From: Flavobacterium collinsii
GTDB taxonomy: Bacteria > Bacteroidota > Bacteroidia > Flavobacteriales > Flavobacteriaceae
NCBI RefSeq assembly: GCF_902804485.1
Contig: NZ_CADCST010000097.1
Location: forward strand, 1 to 61,741
DNA: 61,741 bases
Direction of reading: 5' to 3'
The position numbers were made by a program, and so were the translations under genes. Positions 50,989-61,500 of the stretch are shown here, one piece after another. The notes under the pieces were generated by a model. That model worked only from the letters and a program-made list of their open reading frames with translations. It had not been told where the DNA came from and did not search any database. How positions within the stretch are numbered: position 1 is the stretch's first letter; each line of letters starts with the position of its first letter.

Positions 50989-53900
50989 ATGAAATTATTA
51001 ACCCAAAAAAGACCCGGAGATTTGAGGCTAAAAAATCTTACCGGTACAGAGATTAAACTCACACTTTTTTTAGTATTTGTTTTTACAGTTCAGGTTTCAG
51101 CGACCTCAGCCGTAAGAATAAATCGCAGAACTGATATTGCATTCTTTTTTGAAAAAACAGTGAAGGGTAAAGTAACAGATCAAAACGGACTTCCGATAGC
51201 CGGAGCAAATGTTGTTGTAAAAGGAAGCCATACCGGAGTGCAAACTGATACAGATGGAAGTTTTGCTATTACTGTTGCAGACAATGTGACCAAACTTATC
51301 GTTTCATACATTGGTATGGAAGATCAGGAAATAACTATTGGAACCTCGCCTTTAAAAATCGTTATGAAAGAGGTAGGACAAAAATTAGAGGAAATAGTTA
51401 TTGGATACGGAAAAGCCAAGAAAAAAGACCTTACCGGTTCTGTAAGTTCTATTGGCAAAGACAATTTGAATTTAGGAGGTACCATCTCCAATGTTGGTCA
51501 GGCCTTACAAGGTCGTGCTTCCGGAGTTCAGGTACAGCAAAACAGCTACGCTCCCGGGACAAATCCTTCTATTGTAATTAGGGGCGGAAATTCCCTTAAT
51601 AACTCTAATTCTCCTCTATATGTTGTAGACGGTTTCATCACTAGTACCGGAGCCTCAATAAGTCCAAACGATATTGAGAACATTCAGATCTTAAAAGATG
51701 CTTCTTCTACTGCGATTTATGGTTCAAGAGGAGCGAATGGTGTTATCCTGATTACAACCAAAAAAGGAAAATTAGGAAAAATGCAGATAGAAGCCGAAAT
51801 CTCAGATGGTTTTCAAAGCATCATTAAAGAACCTTCTCTTATAAACGGACAACAATATGCCGACATCCAAAATGCAATTGCAAGAGAAAATGGAAGACCT
51901 CCTGTTTTTTCTTCTGATTTTCCTATTGCAAATACCAACTGGTTTAAGGCAGCAACACGTCCCGGAGAAGTAATAAACAGAACCATTACTTTTAGCGGAA
52001 GTGATAAAACATCTAAATTTTTTCTTTCGGGAAACTATATCAAACAAACCGGAGCTATCGAAAATACCGATTTTAAAAGATACAGTGTAAGAATGGGTGG
52101 CGAAAAAAGATTTAATGACCGTTTAAATGTAGGTACTAATATTTACGGGGCCGCCAGCGAAGGAAACAACAGCGATTTTGGAGATAACATTTTATCCCCA
52201 ATGTTTTCTATTCAGACTGCTCCACCTACCATTCCGATATATAATGCTGATGGTTCTTATTACAAATTTCAAGGAAAAGATAATGCTTTAGCACTTTTAT
52301 TAGAACCTACAGATCATATCATAAACAGATTGGTTAACGGGAATATGTTTTTGGACTATGAGATCATTAAAGGGCTAACCTATCACTTTGGTGCAGGTGC
52401 TGAATGGCAGGAAAACATCGAAGGAAAATATACTCCAAGAACACTAGTAGCGGGAGCAGCTTTGAAGGGATCCGGTTCTGAGGAAAACAAAACCTATTTT
52501 AGATGGAGTACTGATCAATATCTGACTTATAAATTCAATATAAACGAACATTCTATAAGTGCCATGATTGGAACTTCTAATCAGAAAGACACTTATGAAT
52601 TTTTAAAAGCGGCAGGGACAGGCTTTTCTAACGATGTGTTGACCTATCACAATCTTGATGCCGCAGCAGTTTATTTGAAACCCGAAACAGAAAAAATCGA
52701 AACAAAGCTGACTTCTTATTTCGGAAGGCTAAATTATTCTTTTAACGACCGATACCTGGCTGCTTTTACCCTAAGAAGGGACGGCTCATCTCGTTTTGGA
52801 AGCAATAATTCCTATGGTACTTTCCCATCGGGAGCCGTAGCCTGGAAAATATCGAACGAGTCTTTTATGCAAAACTCCAAAACGATCTCCGATCTTAAAT
52901 TAAGAGTGAGTTATGGTGTTACGGGGGCAGACGGTATTGGAGATTATGCTTTTATGCCTACTTTAAAAGCCTGGGGAGTAACGATTGGAGATGGAAATTT
53001 TTCTAATGGTACTGAACCTGCCAACTTAGCCAACAAAGATTTAAAATGGGAACAAACTACTCAGACCGATATTGGTTTAGATATGGGACTTTTTAATGAC
53101 AGAATAACGGCCACAATCGATGTCTATAAAAAGAGAACTACCGATGCACTTCTTAAAGTTCCTATTGGTGGCTGGTGGGGCTTTAATACCCAAACCATCA
53201 ACTCCGGAGTTATTGACAATAGAGGTATTGAATTAGGCATTACAAGTACCAATTTCAGAAACGATCGTTTCTTGTGGACTACCTCATTAAATGTTGCTTA
53301 CAATAAGCAAGAAGTAGTTTCTCTTGCCGATAATGTTGCTATCATCAGTCAAAACACCTCTAACCCAAGCGGAACTGTTTCGGGACGAGAATTTACAAGA
53401 CTGGAACCGGGCAAAGAAATGGGGGTACTATATGGTTTTAAATATGCCGGAGTCATCAAAACGGGAGAGGTATATGCTCCGCAGCCCTTGTCTAAACCGG
53501 GAGATCCAAAATACGAGGATTTAGATGGTGATGGTGCAATAACAGCAGCCGATAGAACTTATTTAGGCAATTCAACACCTCATTATACCCTTGGATTTAA
53601 CAATGATTTTAAAATTGGAAACTTCGATCTAAATATCTTTTTTCAAGGAGCTTTTGATTATTCGGTTTACAACATGACCAAAATGGTTGGGGAATCAACA
53701 ACAAGTACCGACGCATTAAATCGATGGGTTGCCGGTACCAATGAAAATACTGATGTTCCAAGAGACGGCTATTACAAAAGCACTTATGGCAGTTATGTCA
53801 ATTCAAAATTTGTCGAGGAAGCCTCTTATCTGCGCCTAAAAAATCTCTCTATTGGATACTCTATTCCTGAAAGTGTTTTGAAACAGGTTAAATTCATTGA

Positions 53901-54087
53901 TAATATCAGAGTGTATGCCATCGGACAAAACCTGCTGACTATTACAAAATATTCAGGAAACGATCCCGAGGTTAATGGACATTTCACTAACGATACTACC
54001 AAACAAAACTTAGGAGGAGGAATCGATTTTAATTCATTCCCGGCTTCACGAACCATCATTTTGGGTATTAAGGTTGCCATTCATTAG
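50989..54087 (+). CDS. susC: SusC/RagA-type TonB-dependent outer membrane transporter
   Basis: The 1032-residue protein has a signal segment (LTLFLVFVFTVQVSATSA, residues 25-42), a CarboxypepD_reg domain (about 55-130; VKGKVTDQNGLPIAGANVVV), a TonB box/plug (EEIVIGYGKAKKKDLTGSVS ... SPLYVVDG), then a 22-strand-type barrel ending in SFPASRTIILGIKVAIH. It imports oligosaccharides together with SusD. The name susC marks the family, not starch specificity. It is transcribed from the LacI-type block about 245 bases upstream. Confidence 0.95.
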   Translation: MKLLTQKRPGDLRLKNLTGTEIKLTLFLVFVFTVQVSATSAVRINRRTDIAFFFEKTVKGKVTDQNGLPIAGANVVVKGSHTGVQTDTDGSFAITVADNVTKLIVSYIGMEDQEITIGTSPLKIVMKEVGQKLEEIVIGYGKAKKKDLTGSVSSIGKDNLNLGGTISNVGQALQGRASGVQVQQNSYAPGTNPSIVIRGGNSLNNSNSPLYVVDGFITSTGASISPNDIENIQILKDASSTAIYGSRGANGVILITTKKGKLGKMQIEAEISDGFQSIIKEPSLINGQQYADIQNAIARENGRPPVFSSDFPIANTNWFKAATRPGEVINRTITFSGSDKTSKFFLSGNYIKQTGAIENTDFKRYSVRMGGEKRFNDRLNVGTNIYGAASEGNNSDFGDNILSPMFSIQTAPPTIPIYNADGSYYKFQGKDNALALLLEPTDHIINRLVNGNMFLDYEIIKGLTYHFGAGAEWQENIEGKYTPRTLVAGAALKGSGSEENKTYFRWSTDQYLTYKFNINEHSISAMIGTSNQKDTYEFLKAAGTGFSNDVLTYHNLDAAAVYLKPETEKIETKLTSYFGRLNYSFNDRYLAAFTLRRDGSSRFGSNNSYGTFPSGAVAWKISNESFMQNSKTISDLKLRVSYGVTGADGIGDYAFMPTLKAWGVTIGDGNFSNGTEPANLANKDLKWEQTTQTDIGLDMGLFNDRITATIDVYKKRTTDALLKVPIGGWWGFNTQTINSGVIDNRGIELGITSTNFRNDRFLWTTSLNVAYNKQEVVSLADNVAIISQNTSNPSGTVSGREFTRLEPGKEMGVLYGFKYAGVIKTGEVYAPQPLSKPGDPKYEDLDGDGAITAADRTYLGNSTPHYTLGFNNDFKIGNFDLNIFFQGAFDYSVYNMTKMVGESTTSTDALNRWVAGTNENTDVPRDGYYKSTYGSYVNSKFVEEASYLRLKNLSIGYSIPESVLKQVKFIDNIRVYAIGQNLLTITKYSGNDPEVNGHFTNDTTKQNLGGGIDFNSFPASRTIILGIKVAIH

Positions 54088-54122
54088 TCAAAAAGTTTTT
54101 TAGTAACATAAAATTTATTAAA

Positions 54123-55634
54123 ATGAAAAAATATACAATTATATTCCTCTTACTGACAGCCGGTTTGCAATTTTCATGCAATGAGGACCTTGATCCTACC
54201 GTGTATAGCAGTTTGACCGATACAAATGGATTCCAAACCAAATCGGATGCTATTGCTTCTATTAATTCTATTTACGGAAGATTAAAAGGTCCTTCCGTGG
54301 GAGACAACTTTTCGTATTGGGCCACACGACATTTTGCTTTAACAGATATCGCTACAGATTTAGGTCATTGCCAATACGGTGGTGATCCGGGACAATTATC
54401 TCTGGGACTATGGAATTCTGCCAACGGTCTGCTTCTGGAAGACTGGAATGCCATGTACAAATTGGTGGCGAACGCTAATTTTGCTATTTTTAATATTACC
54501 AAAATGAGCGGTATCACGGACGCAGAACGAACTCAGTTTGTAGCCGAAGCTAAATTTTTAAGAGCTTCTGCTTACATGGATCTAACAGATGCATGGGGAC
54601 CTGTTATCCTCGTAACAGAAGCCAACTTAGACAATCCAAACTATCTGGAGCAAACACCGCCTTCTTCTGTTGAAACTATAGAAGCGCTTTTAATTAAAGA
54701 TTTGAATGATATTGCTGCCGTTTTACCCGTTAACTACAAGAAAAATGCAATTTATGAAAGTAATGACGTAGGACGTGCTACAAAAGGCGCTGCCTTAACG
54801 CTATTGGCAAAATTGTATTTACGAAATCATGACTGGCAAAAAGTAGCCACTCTTACACAACAAGTCATGAACCTCAACGAATACAGCCTGTTCCCTACTT
54901 ATTTAGGACTTTTTAAAGAAAGTAACAAATGGTGCAGTGAAAACATCTTTTCTTCCCTTAGTGATGCCAATGTAAACGGAACCGAACTTTTGAACCATTT
55001 TGGCCCGATAGACCATCCCGTTGTTGAAAACAGATGGCAGTATTATACCGTAAACTGGGATTTTTACAACACTTTTGGTAATGAAGATGATCGAAAAAAA
55101 TGTTTCTTCCCGGAATTTATGGGTACTGATAAATTGCTGCACAAACAAGCGCCTTCCTTAGGAGCCCAGCCACCAAAAGGAGAATTCTATATGCCTGATG
55201 TGTCGACGAGAAAATATGCCGACGATGAAACTACTACATATTATGACGGTCACAGTGTAAACATATTGCGTTATGCAGATGTATTGTTAAGCAGAGCCGA
55301 AGCCTTAAACGAGATAAACGGTCCAACTGCAGAAGCCATAGACCTTATCAATCAGGTAAAAGGAAGATCCCATGCCAAACTGCTGGTTATATCAGATTAC
55401 AATAAATCTTCCTTAAGAGATGCTATTTTACAGGAAAGAGGATGGGAATTATTCTATGAAGGAAAACGTCGTCAGGACTTAATCCGAATGAATAAATTTG
55501 ATGTTCTGGTAAACGCCTATCATGTAAGAGTTGGAGAAACCGCACCTATCACCATGCCTAAAAATAAGTATTATACCTATCCGCAAAGTCAGGTGGACTT
55601 AAACCCTAACCTGAGTAACGCCGACAGACAATAA
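54123..55634 (+). CDS. susD: SusD/RagB-type nutrient-binding lipoprotein
   Basis: The 503-residue protein has a lipoprotein signal peptide (TAGLQFSC, Cys19) and the SusD helical TPR scaffold (AEAKFLRASAYMDLTDAWGP, ILRYADVLLSRAEALNE, QERGWELFYEGKRRQDLIRM). It is the surface glycan-binding partner that forms a lid on SusC. It starts 35 bases after susC. A strong terminator follows, so later genes may be expressed at lower level or from their own promoters. Confidence 0.95.
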   Translation: MKKYTIIFLLLTAGLQFSCNEDLDPTVYSSLTDTNGFQTKSDAIASINSIYGRLKGPSVGDNFSYWATRHFALTDIATDLGHCQYGGDPGQLSLGLWNSANGLLLEDWNAMYKLVANANFAIFNITKMSGITDAERTQFVAEAKFLRASAYMDLTDAWGPVILVTEANLDNPNYLEQTPPSSVETIEALLIKDLNDIAAVLPVNYKKNAIYESNDVGRATKGAALTLLAKLYLRNHDWQKVATLTQQVMNLNEYSLFPTYLGLFKESNKWCSENIFSSLSDANVNGTELLNHFGPIDHPVVENRWQYYTVNWDFYNTFGNEDDRKKCFFPEFMGTDKLLHKQAPSLGAQPPKGEFYMPDVSTRKYADDETTTYYDGHSVNILRYADVLLSRAEALNEINGPTAEAIDLINQVKGRSHAKLLVISDYNKSSLRDAILQERGWELFYEGKRRQDLIRMNKFDVLVNAYHVRVGETAPITMPKNKYYTYPQSQVDLNPNLSNADRQ

Positions 55635-55642
55635 AAAATCAG

Positions 55643-55687
55643 ATCAGGAACAGGCAGGTATTTCAAAACCTGCTGTTCCTGATTTTT
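55643..55687 (+). terminator. Rho-independent terminator after susD
   Basis: ATCAGGAACA and GCAGGT pair with ACCTGC and TGTTCCTGAT with a single bulged G, around an 8-base loop, and five T residues follow. Confidence 0.88.
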
Positions 55688-55783
55688 AGCCCTAAAGAAG
55701 TTAAGCTGATTATACTGGATGTTTTTTAATAATTTTAATACCAAGAGTATAACTTTTCTGTCTCATAAAAAGAAGCCTTTCAG

Positions 55784-57196
55784 ATGATTAAAAATATAAT
55801 AGTAAAAGGAGTTTTTATTTGGATATTGCTTACAATCGCAAGCTGTTCTAAAAATCAGGTCAATCCGATCAAGAACATCACTATTGGCACTCATGGTAAC
55901 AACGAATTGAAAATTCAAATCGATGTCACTACGAATGAAAATGTTCAGGTCTATGCCCAATACTGGTCTGATCAGAAAGGAATAAAATACAAAATAACCT
56001 CTCCAATTTCAAAAACAGGCAGCTCCCATTCTTTGGTCTTTTGCAACATCACTCCTGAGACAAATTATAGTTTTCAATTGATAACGGGCAACGGACAGGA
56101 AAAAGACAGCAGCAAAGTATATACCTTCAAATCCCGAAAATTGCCGGAATGGCTGCAGAAACAATTCAAAGCAAACTGCCCCAAACCCGAACTGGTACCG
56201 GAAAATTTCAAAAAAGGATTTATGCTACTAGCCAAAAGAGAAACACCGGGAGTCGCTTATATTGTAGATTATAAAGGCAATTTAAGATGGTACCATACCG
56301 TTGAAGGAACGGGGTTTAAAGTGACTCATTTTACCAAAGAGCAAAGCATTATCGCCATTCTGGGGAAAAATGATGAGCCTACAAGTTACGGAAGTGAGAT
56401 TCTGGAAATCAATTTACAAGGAGATACCTTAACCCATATCAAAAAAGGACAGGGCGATCTGAAACAGGTGATTCATCACGAAATCATCAAAAAATCGGCC
56501 AATGAAATTGTCACTTTATTTGTCGATCAAAGAATAACCGATCTAAGTTCTATTGGCGGAAAACAAAAAGACACGATTAATGGAGACGGGATTCTGATTC
56601 TGGATCGAAAAGGAAAACAGCTTTGGAAATGGAGCGTTTTTGATGATTTAGATCCCATGAAAGATAAAAAACTACTCCAAACCAAGAAAGACTGGATGCA
56701 TGCCAACAGTTTAAACTATGATAAAGATGGTAATTTCCTGATCTCGTTTTACAACAACGGTCAAATCTGGAAAATAGATGCCAAAACCGGAAAGGTACTC
56801 TGGAAATTAGGAAGAGGTGGAAATCTTAAAATGTCGCAAGACAGCGATTTCTCTCAGGCACACGCCGCCCACATCAATCCTGAAGGCAATCTGATGTTTT
56901 TTGATAACGGAGTCGATAAAAAGCAATCTTCTGTTTTTGCACTAAAAGTAGATGAAAAAGGTAAAACTGTAAAACTGGATTTCCACATACTATTGCCAAA
57001 AGACGTTTACAACGACAGAATGGGAAGTGCTTATATGATAAACAAAGAACTTATTTTGGCTTGTTGTTCCAAAAGACATATTACGGTTTTAACCAATAAA
57101 AAAGGAGTTTTATTATGGGCATTAGAATCTGAAATTCCGCCTTATCGGGTGCAATTCATTCCCGAAGAAAACTTAAAACCATTTCTATTGAATTGA
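55784..57196 (+). CDS. Arylsulfotransferase-like (ASST) lipoprotein
   Basis: The 470-residue protein has a lipoprotein signal (LTIASC, Cys21), an N-terminal Ig/FnIII-like domain (about 30-115) and a beta-propeller of the ASST family (about 135-465). ASST-type histidines are seen in VIHHEIIKK, WMHANSLNYD and AHAAHINPEG. Such enzymes move sulfate between phenolic esters without PAPS. Whether it is active here on a sugar or aryl sulfate is open. It belongs to the sugar locus and faces the same way as susCD. Confidence 0.8.
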   Translation: MIKNIIVKGVFIWILLTIASCSKNQVNPIKNITIGTHGNNELKIQIDVTTNENVQVYAQYWSDQKGIKYKITSPISKTGSSHSLVFCNITPETNYSFQLITGNGQEKDSSKVYTFKSRKLPEWLQKQFKANCPKPELVPENFKKGFMLLAKRETPGVAYIVDYKGNLRWYHTVEGTGFKVTHFTKEQSIIAILGKNDEPTSYGSEILEINLQGDTLTHIKKGQGDLKQVIHHEIIKKSANEIVTLFVDQRITDLSSIGGKQKDTINGDGILILDRKGKQLWKWSVFDDLDPMKDKKLLQTKKDWMHANSLNYDKDGNFLISFYNNGQIWKIDAKTGKVLWKLGRGGNLKMSQDSDFSQAHAAHINPEGNLMFFDNGVDKKQSSVFALKVDEKGKTVKLDFHILLPKDVYNDRMGSAYMINKELILACCSKRHITVLTNKKGVLLWALESEIPPYRVQFIPEENLKPFLLN

Positions 57197-57252
57197 AGGT
57201 ACGATCTTGTTGGAAATGACAATACAAGACGTTAAGACTAAAAAAATTATAA

Positions 57253-57387
57253 ACACATAGAGACATAGATTTTTAGGTGCAAAAAAGAAAACCATTAGAA
57301 ACTCATTTCTTTCACATAGTTGGCTTTGTACATTTTAAATAAGTGAAACGCCTTTTTTAAGTAAACAGAAGCTATGTTTCTATGTAT
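57253..57387. repeat. MITE-like intergenic element with near-perfect terminal inverted repeats
   Basis: ACATAGAGACATAG (57255-57268) and CTATGTTTCTATGT (57372-57385) are inverted with one mismatch and enclose about 100 bases without a gene. The size and ends fit a small non-autonomous mobile element or a large RNA hairpin. Confidence 0.5.
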
Positions 57388-57489
57388 TAAAATAACTGGA
57401 ACCAGCTGGTTAATACTATAAAAAAGGAACAGGCTCATCTCAAGGCTTTGGGATTGTTGGGATACAAAACAGGTTAAAAATTTTACGAC

Positions 57490-58479
57490 ATGAAAAAAAC
57501 AATTCTTATCGGACTTTTTTCAGCATTGCCAATTGTCGTTTTCAATTCGTGCAATACCTCTAATTCGCAGACATTAGCAAACAAAACTGCTGATGATGAT
57601 TCGTATATTACCATTGACACCTCAAAAATTCCGGACGATCCATTTGGAGAATCAGTTCGTTATGGCAGAGAATTAATGCTAAAAACAGCGTATTACATTG
57701 GTCCAAACGGAATCAAAGGAAAATACTTAGGCAACAAGATGAATTGTACCAACTGCCACCAGGATGCAGGAACAAAACCTTATGCCTTTAATTTAATGTC
57801 CTCACACGACAATTATCCACAATATCGCGGACGTGAAAATAAGGTTCTTACTCTGGCCGAAAGGGTCAACAATTGTATCATGCGTCCACATTCCGGGAAA
57901 CCACTTCCACTCGACAGCAAAGAAATGGTTGCTTTTTTATCGTACTTCAAATGGATCAGCAAATTTGTTCCGAAAGATGGTGATTTCAAAGGAGCCAAAA
58001 ACCTCGAAATTGAATTTCCGGATGTAGCCGCAAGTCCTGAAAGAGGGAAAGCACTCTTTATCGAAAATTGTGCCCGCTGCCACGGAAACAACGGAGAAGG
58101 TCAGTACAATGCCGATAAATCCGGTTACACCTACCCGCCTCTTTGGGGGCAATACGGATATCAGCCGGGTTCAAGTATGCACAGAGTCATCAAACAGGCA
58201 CAATGGCTAAAAAGCAATATGCCGTATGATAAAGTCAGCCCCGGAAAACCGTATCTTACTGACTTGCAGGTACTCGATATTGCGGCCTATGTAAATGATG
58301 ATTCCGTACACGACAGACCCAATCCTAAAACATTTGATTATCCCAATAAAATGGGCAAACCTATTGATTATGCACACAGCCCTTTTAGTGATAACTTCTC
58401 AGAACAACAACATAAATACGGACCTTACAAACCCATAATCGCCTACTGGAAAAAAAATGGCTGGAAAGCAGTATATTAG
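57490..58479 (+). CDS. TsdA-like dihaem c-type cytochrome lipoprotein
   Basis: The 329-residue protein has a lipoprotein signal (VVFNSC, Cys21) and two haem c motifs, CTNCH (about residue 84) and CARCH (about 194). The surrounding sequence (GRELMLKTAYYIGPNGIKGK, NCHQDAGTKPYAFNLMSSH, RVNNCIMRPHSGKPLPLDSK) is very like thiosulfate dehydrogenase TsdA and SoxA-like cytochromes. It is likely periplasmic and may pass electrons from sulfur compounds, but thiosulfate oxidation is only inferred from resemblance. Its setting in a glycan locus beside a sulfotransferase-like gene is unusual. Confidence 0.82.
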   Translation: MKKTILIGLFSALPIVVFNSCNTSNSQTLANKTADDDSYITIDTSKIPDDPFGESVRYGRELMLKTAYYIGPNGIKGKYLGNKMNCTNCHQDAGTKPYAFNLMSSHDNYPQYRGRENKVLTLAERVNNCIMRPHSGKPLPLDSKEMVAFLSYFKWISKFVPKDGDFKGAKNLEIEFPDVAASPERGKALFIENCARCHGNNGEGQYNADKSGYTYPPLWGQYGYQPGSSMHRVIKQAQWLKSNMPYDKVSPGKPYLTDLQVLDIAAYVNDDSVHDRPNPKTFDYPNKMGKPIDYAHSPFSDNFSEQQHKYGPYKPIIAYWKKNGWKAVY

Positions 58480-58595
58480 TATGGTTAATCGGTTAACTGT
58501 TTAATCGTTTAATTGTTTATGGTTTGTTGTTTATTGTCCAAACCCCATAACTAATAACTCAAAACCCACAACTCACAACTCACATAATAAAAGCA

Positions 58596-61500
58596 ATGAA
58601 AACAAACCTAAAAAACAAACCCATTTTGAGTAGACTATTCATTCTATGCCTATTCGTTTTCAGTATTTCATTAACTGCGCAAATAAAATACTCAGACGGT
58701 AACGACAGCTGGAACCCTAACTTACTGGGGAATCACAGAGTTGTAGTAGCCTTTAACGGTACGGGAGATGTTGCCAAAACCACCATCGAATGGCGCAGAA
58801 GAGACGAAAAACCCGAACTGAAAAAAATCATTGTTCAGGATGCTTCTGGCAAAACTATTGAAAACATAAAAACAACTGACATCAATAGAGAAAAGGGCAC
58901 TATTTTCTTTGAACCCGTTTCAGGAAAAGGAACTTATTATGTGTATTACCTGCCATACATTGACGAAGGTGATGCCAATTATCCAAAAGGTGTATATGCC
59001 AAACCCGAAGATAAAGCAGCAGCAACCTGGCTTGCTAAAATCAAATCCAATTTAACTGACAATTGTACGGTTACCGAAATTCAGAGTGTAAATGCTTTCA
59101 ACAGTTTTTACCCAATGGAAGTAATCGCAACTGCGGCAGAAACGAAAGATATTATCGCCAAAAATAGCGGCAGTTCCTTCCTGGTTTTCCCGGAAGACCG
59201 CTTGTATTCTATCCGAATGAAAAATGATTTGCCACAAAGATGGATTCAGAAAGGAGTTGAAAACACTTTTTCGGACACGGCGTTAAGAGGCGAATATCTG
59301 GCCTTTCAATTGGGTGTTTATGCTTTGCAGAATCTTGACAACGTAAAAGTTACCTTTTCAAATCTAATCAGTTCTACAGGAGCCATCATCGAATCTAAAG
59401 AGATCAATTGCATCAATACTGACGGGACTAAATACGATGGATCGTTTTTTGCCAATACAGTTTCAGTTTCAAAAGGAAAAATACAGGCCTTGTGGTGCGG
59501 AATCGATGTTCCCCAAACTGCTGCTGCCGGAACCTATAGTGGAAAAGCTATCGTAACTGCCGACGGAAAGTCGAAAGAAATTGTACTTCAGATCAAAGTA
59601 ACGAATGAAATTACGCAAAACGGCGGCATCGATTCTCCCGAGAAAATGACACGTCTAAAATGGTTAAACTCTACTTTAGCGCAGGAGAATACGGTTATTG
59701 CTCCTTACACTCCATTAACTGTAAAAGATACAGAAATCTCCTTATTGGGCAGAAAAGTAATTTTGGGTTCCAATGGTTTTCCAACACAAATTCAAACTTA
59801 TTTCACACCCGAAATGACAACAGTTGGTTCAAAAGCCAATGACATTTTAAGTTCTCCGTTGGCTTTTCATTTTTTGGATGCCACAGGAAAAGAATCTCTA
59901 CAGTGGAAAAACACAGGCCTTAAATTTCTGAAAAAAGAAAGCGGAACCGTTTCCTGGGAAAGTATTTCTACATCAAAATCACTTGAAATGGATGTACATG
60001 CTTCCTTAGAATTTGATGGTTTTTTAACGTACACCGTAAAAATCACGGCACTTGAAGATGCAGTATTTAATGATATCAATTTCCAAATGCCAATTCAGCC
60101 CTCTTCTGCAAAATACATGATGGGATTAGGTCAAAAAGGAGGCGATCGTCCTGCCAATTTTGACTGGAAATGGGATGTTGCGCACAAAAATCAGGATGGG
60201 GCTTGGATTGGAAATGTAAATTCAGGATTGCAATTTTCTTTACGCGACGAAAAATACAGCCGTCCGTTAAACACCAATTTTTACTTGCAAAAACCTTTAT
60301 TGCTTCCAACTTCCTGGGGGAACGAAAATAAAGGAGGAATTACCATCACTCCCAATCCAAAATCGGTTTTGGTGAATGCGTACAGCGGAGCCCGAAACAT
60401 GAAAAAAGGAGATATTTTGTATTATAATTTCAATTTACTAATCACCCCTTTTCATGCTCTAAACACCGATTTTCAGTGGGATACTAAGTTTTATCACAAA
60501 TACAGTGATATCGATACAATTGCAAAAACCGGGGCAACAGTAATCAACATTCACCATGCCAACGCCATCAATCCTTATATCAACTATCCTTTCATTGAAT
60601 TTAAAAAAATGAAAAGTTATATCGATGAAGCACATGAAAAAGGACTAAAAGTAAAAATCTACAATACCGTTAGAGAAGTTTCAAACAAAGCTTACGAGAC
60701 TTTTGCGTTAAGAAGTTTAGGACATGAAATTTACTCTCCGGGTAAAGGAGGCGGATTCTCCTGGCTGCAGGAACATGTGGGAGACGATTATATTGCAGCC
60801 TGGTTTGTACCTGAAATTAAAGACGCTGCCATTGTAAACAGCGGAATGAACCGTTGGCACAACTATTATGTAGAAGGAATGAACTGGCTGACACAAAATG
60901 TGGGCATCGATGGCGTTTATCTCGATGATGTTGCTTTTGACAGAATTACCATGAAACGAATCAAAAGAGTCCTTACCAAAGACGGGCATCCAGGAATTAT
61001 TGACCTCCACAGTGCTAATCAATACAACAAAAGTGACGGATTTAACAACAGTGCCAATTTGTATATGGAACATTTTCCGTACATCAACAAACTGTGGTTT
61101 GGAGAATATTTTGACTACGAAAAAAACAATCCTGACTTTTTCCTGACGGAAGTAAGCGGAATCCCTTTTGGATTGATGGGTGAAATGCTACAGGACGGAG
61201 GAAATCCGTGGAGAGGAATGGTGTACGGAATGACCAACAGAATGCCATGGAGCCACAATGCAGACCCAAGACCGGTATGGAAATTATGGGATACTTTTGG
61301 AATTAAAGGTTCGGAAATGATTGGCTACTGGAGCGAAAACTGTCCGGTAAAAACATCAAACGATAAAGTGCTGGCGACGGTTTACAAAAAAAACGGAACT
61401 GCTTTAATCTCTATCGCAAGCTGGGCTGATACTGATGTAAAAGTGAAATTAATTATCGACTGGAAAAAATTAGGAATCAATCCGGCAAAAGCCACTATTA

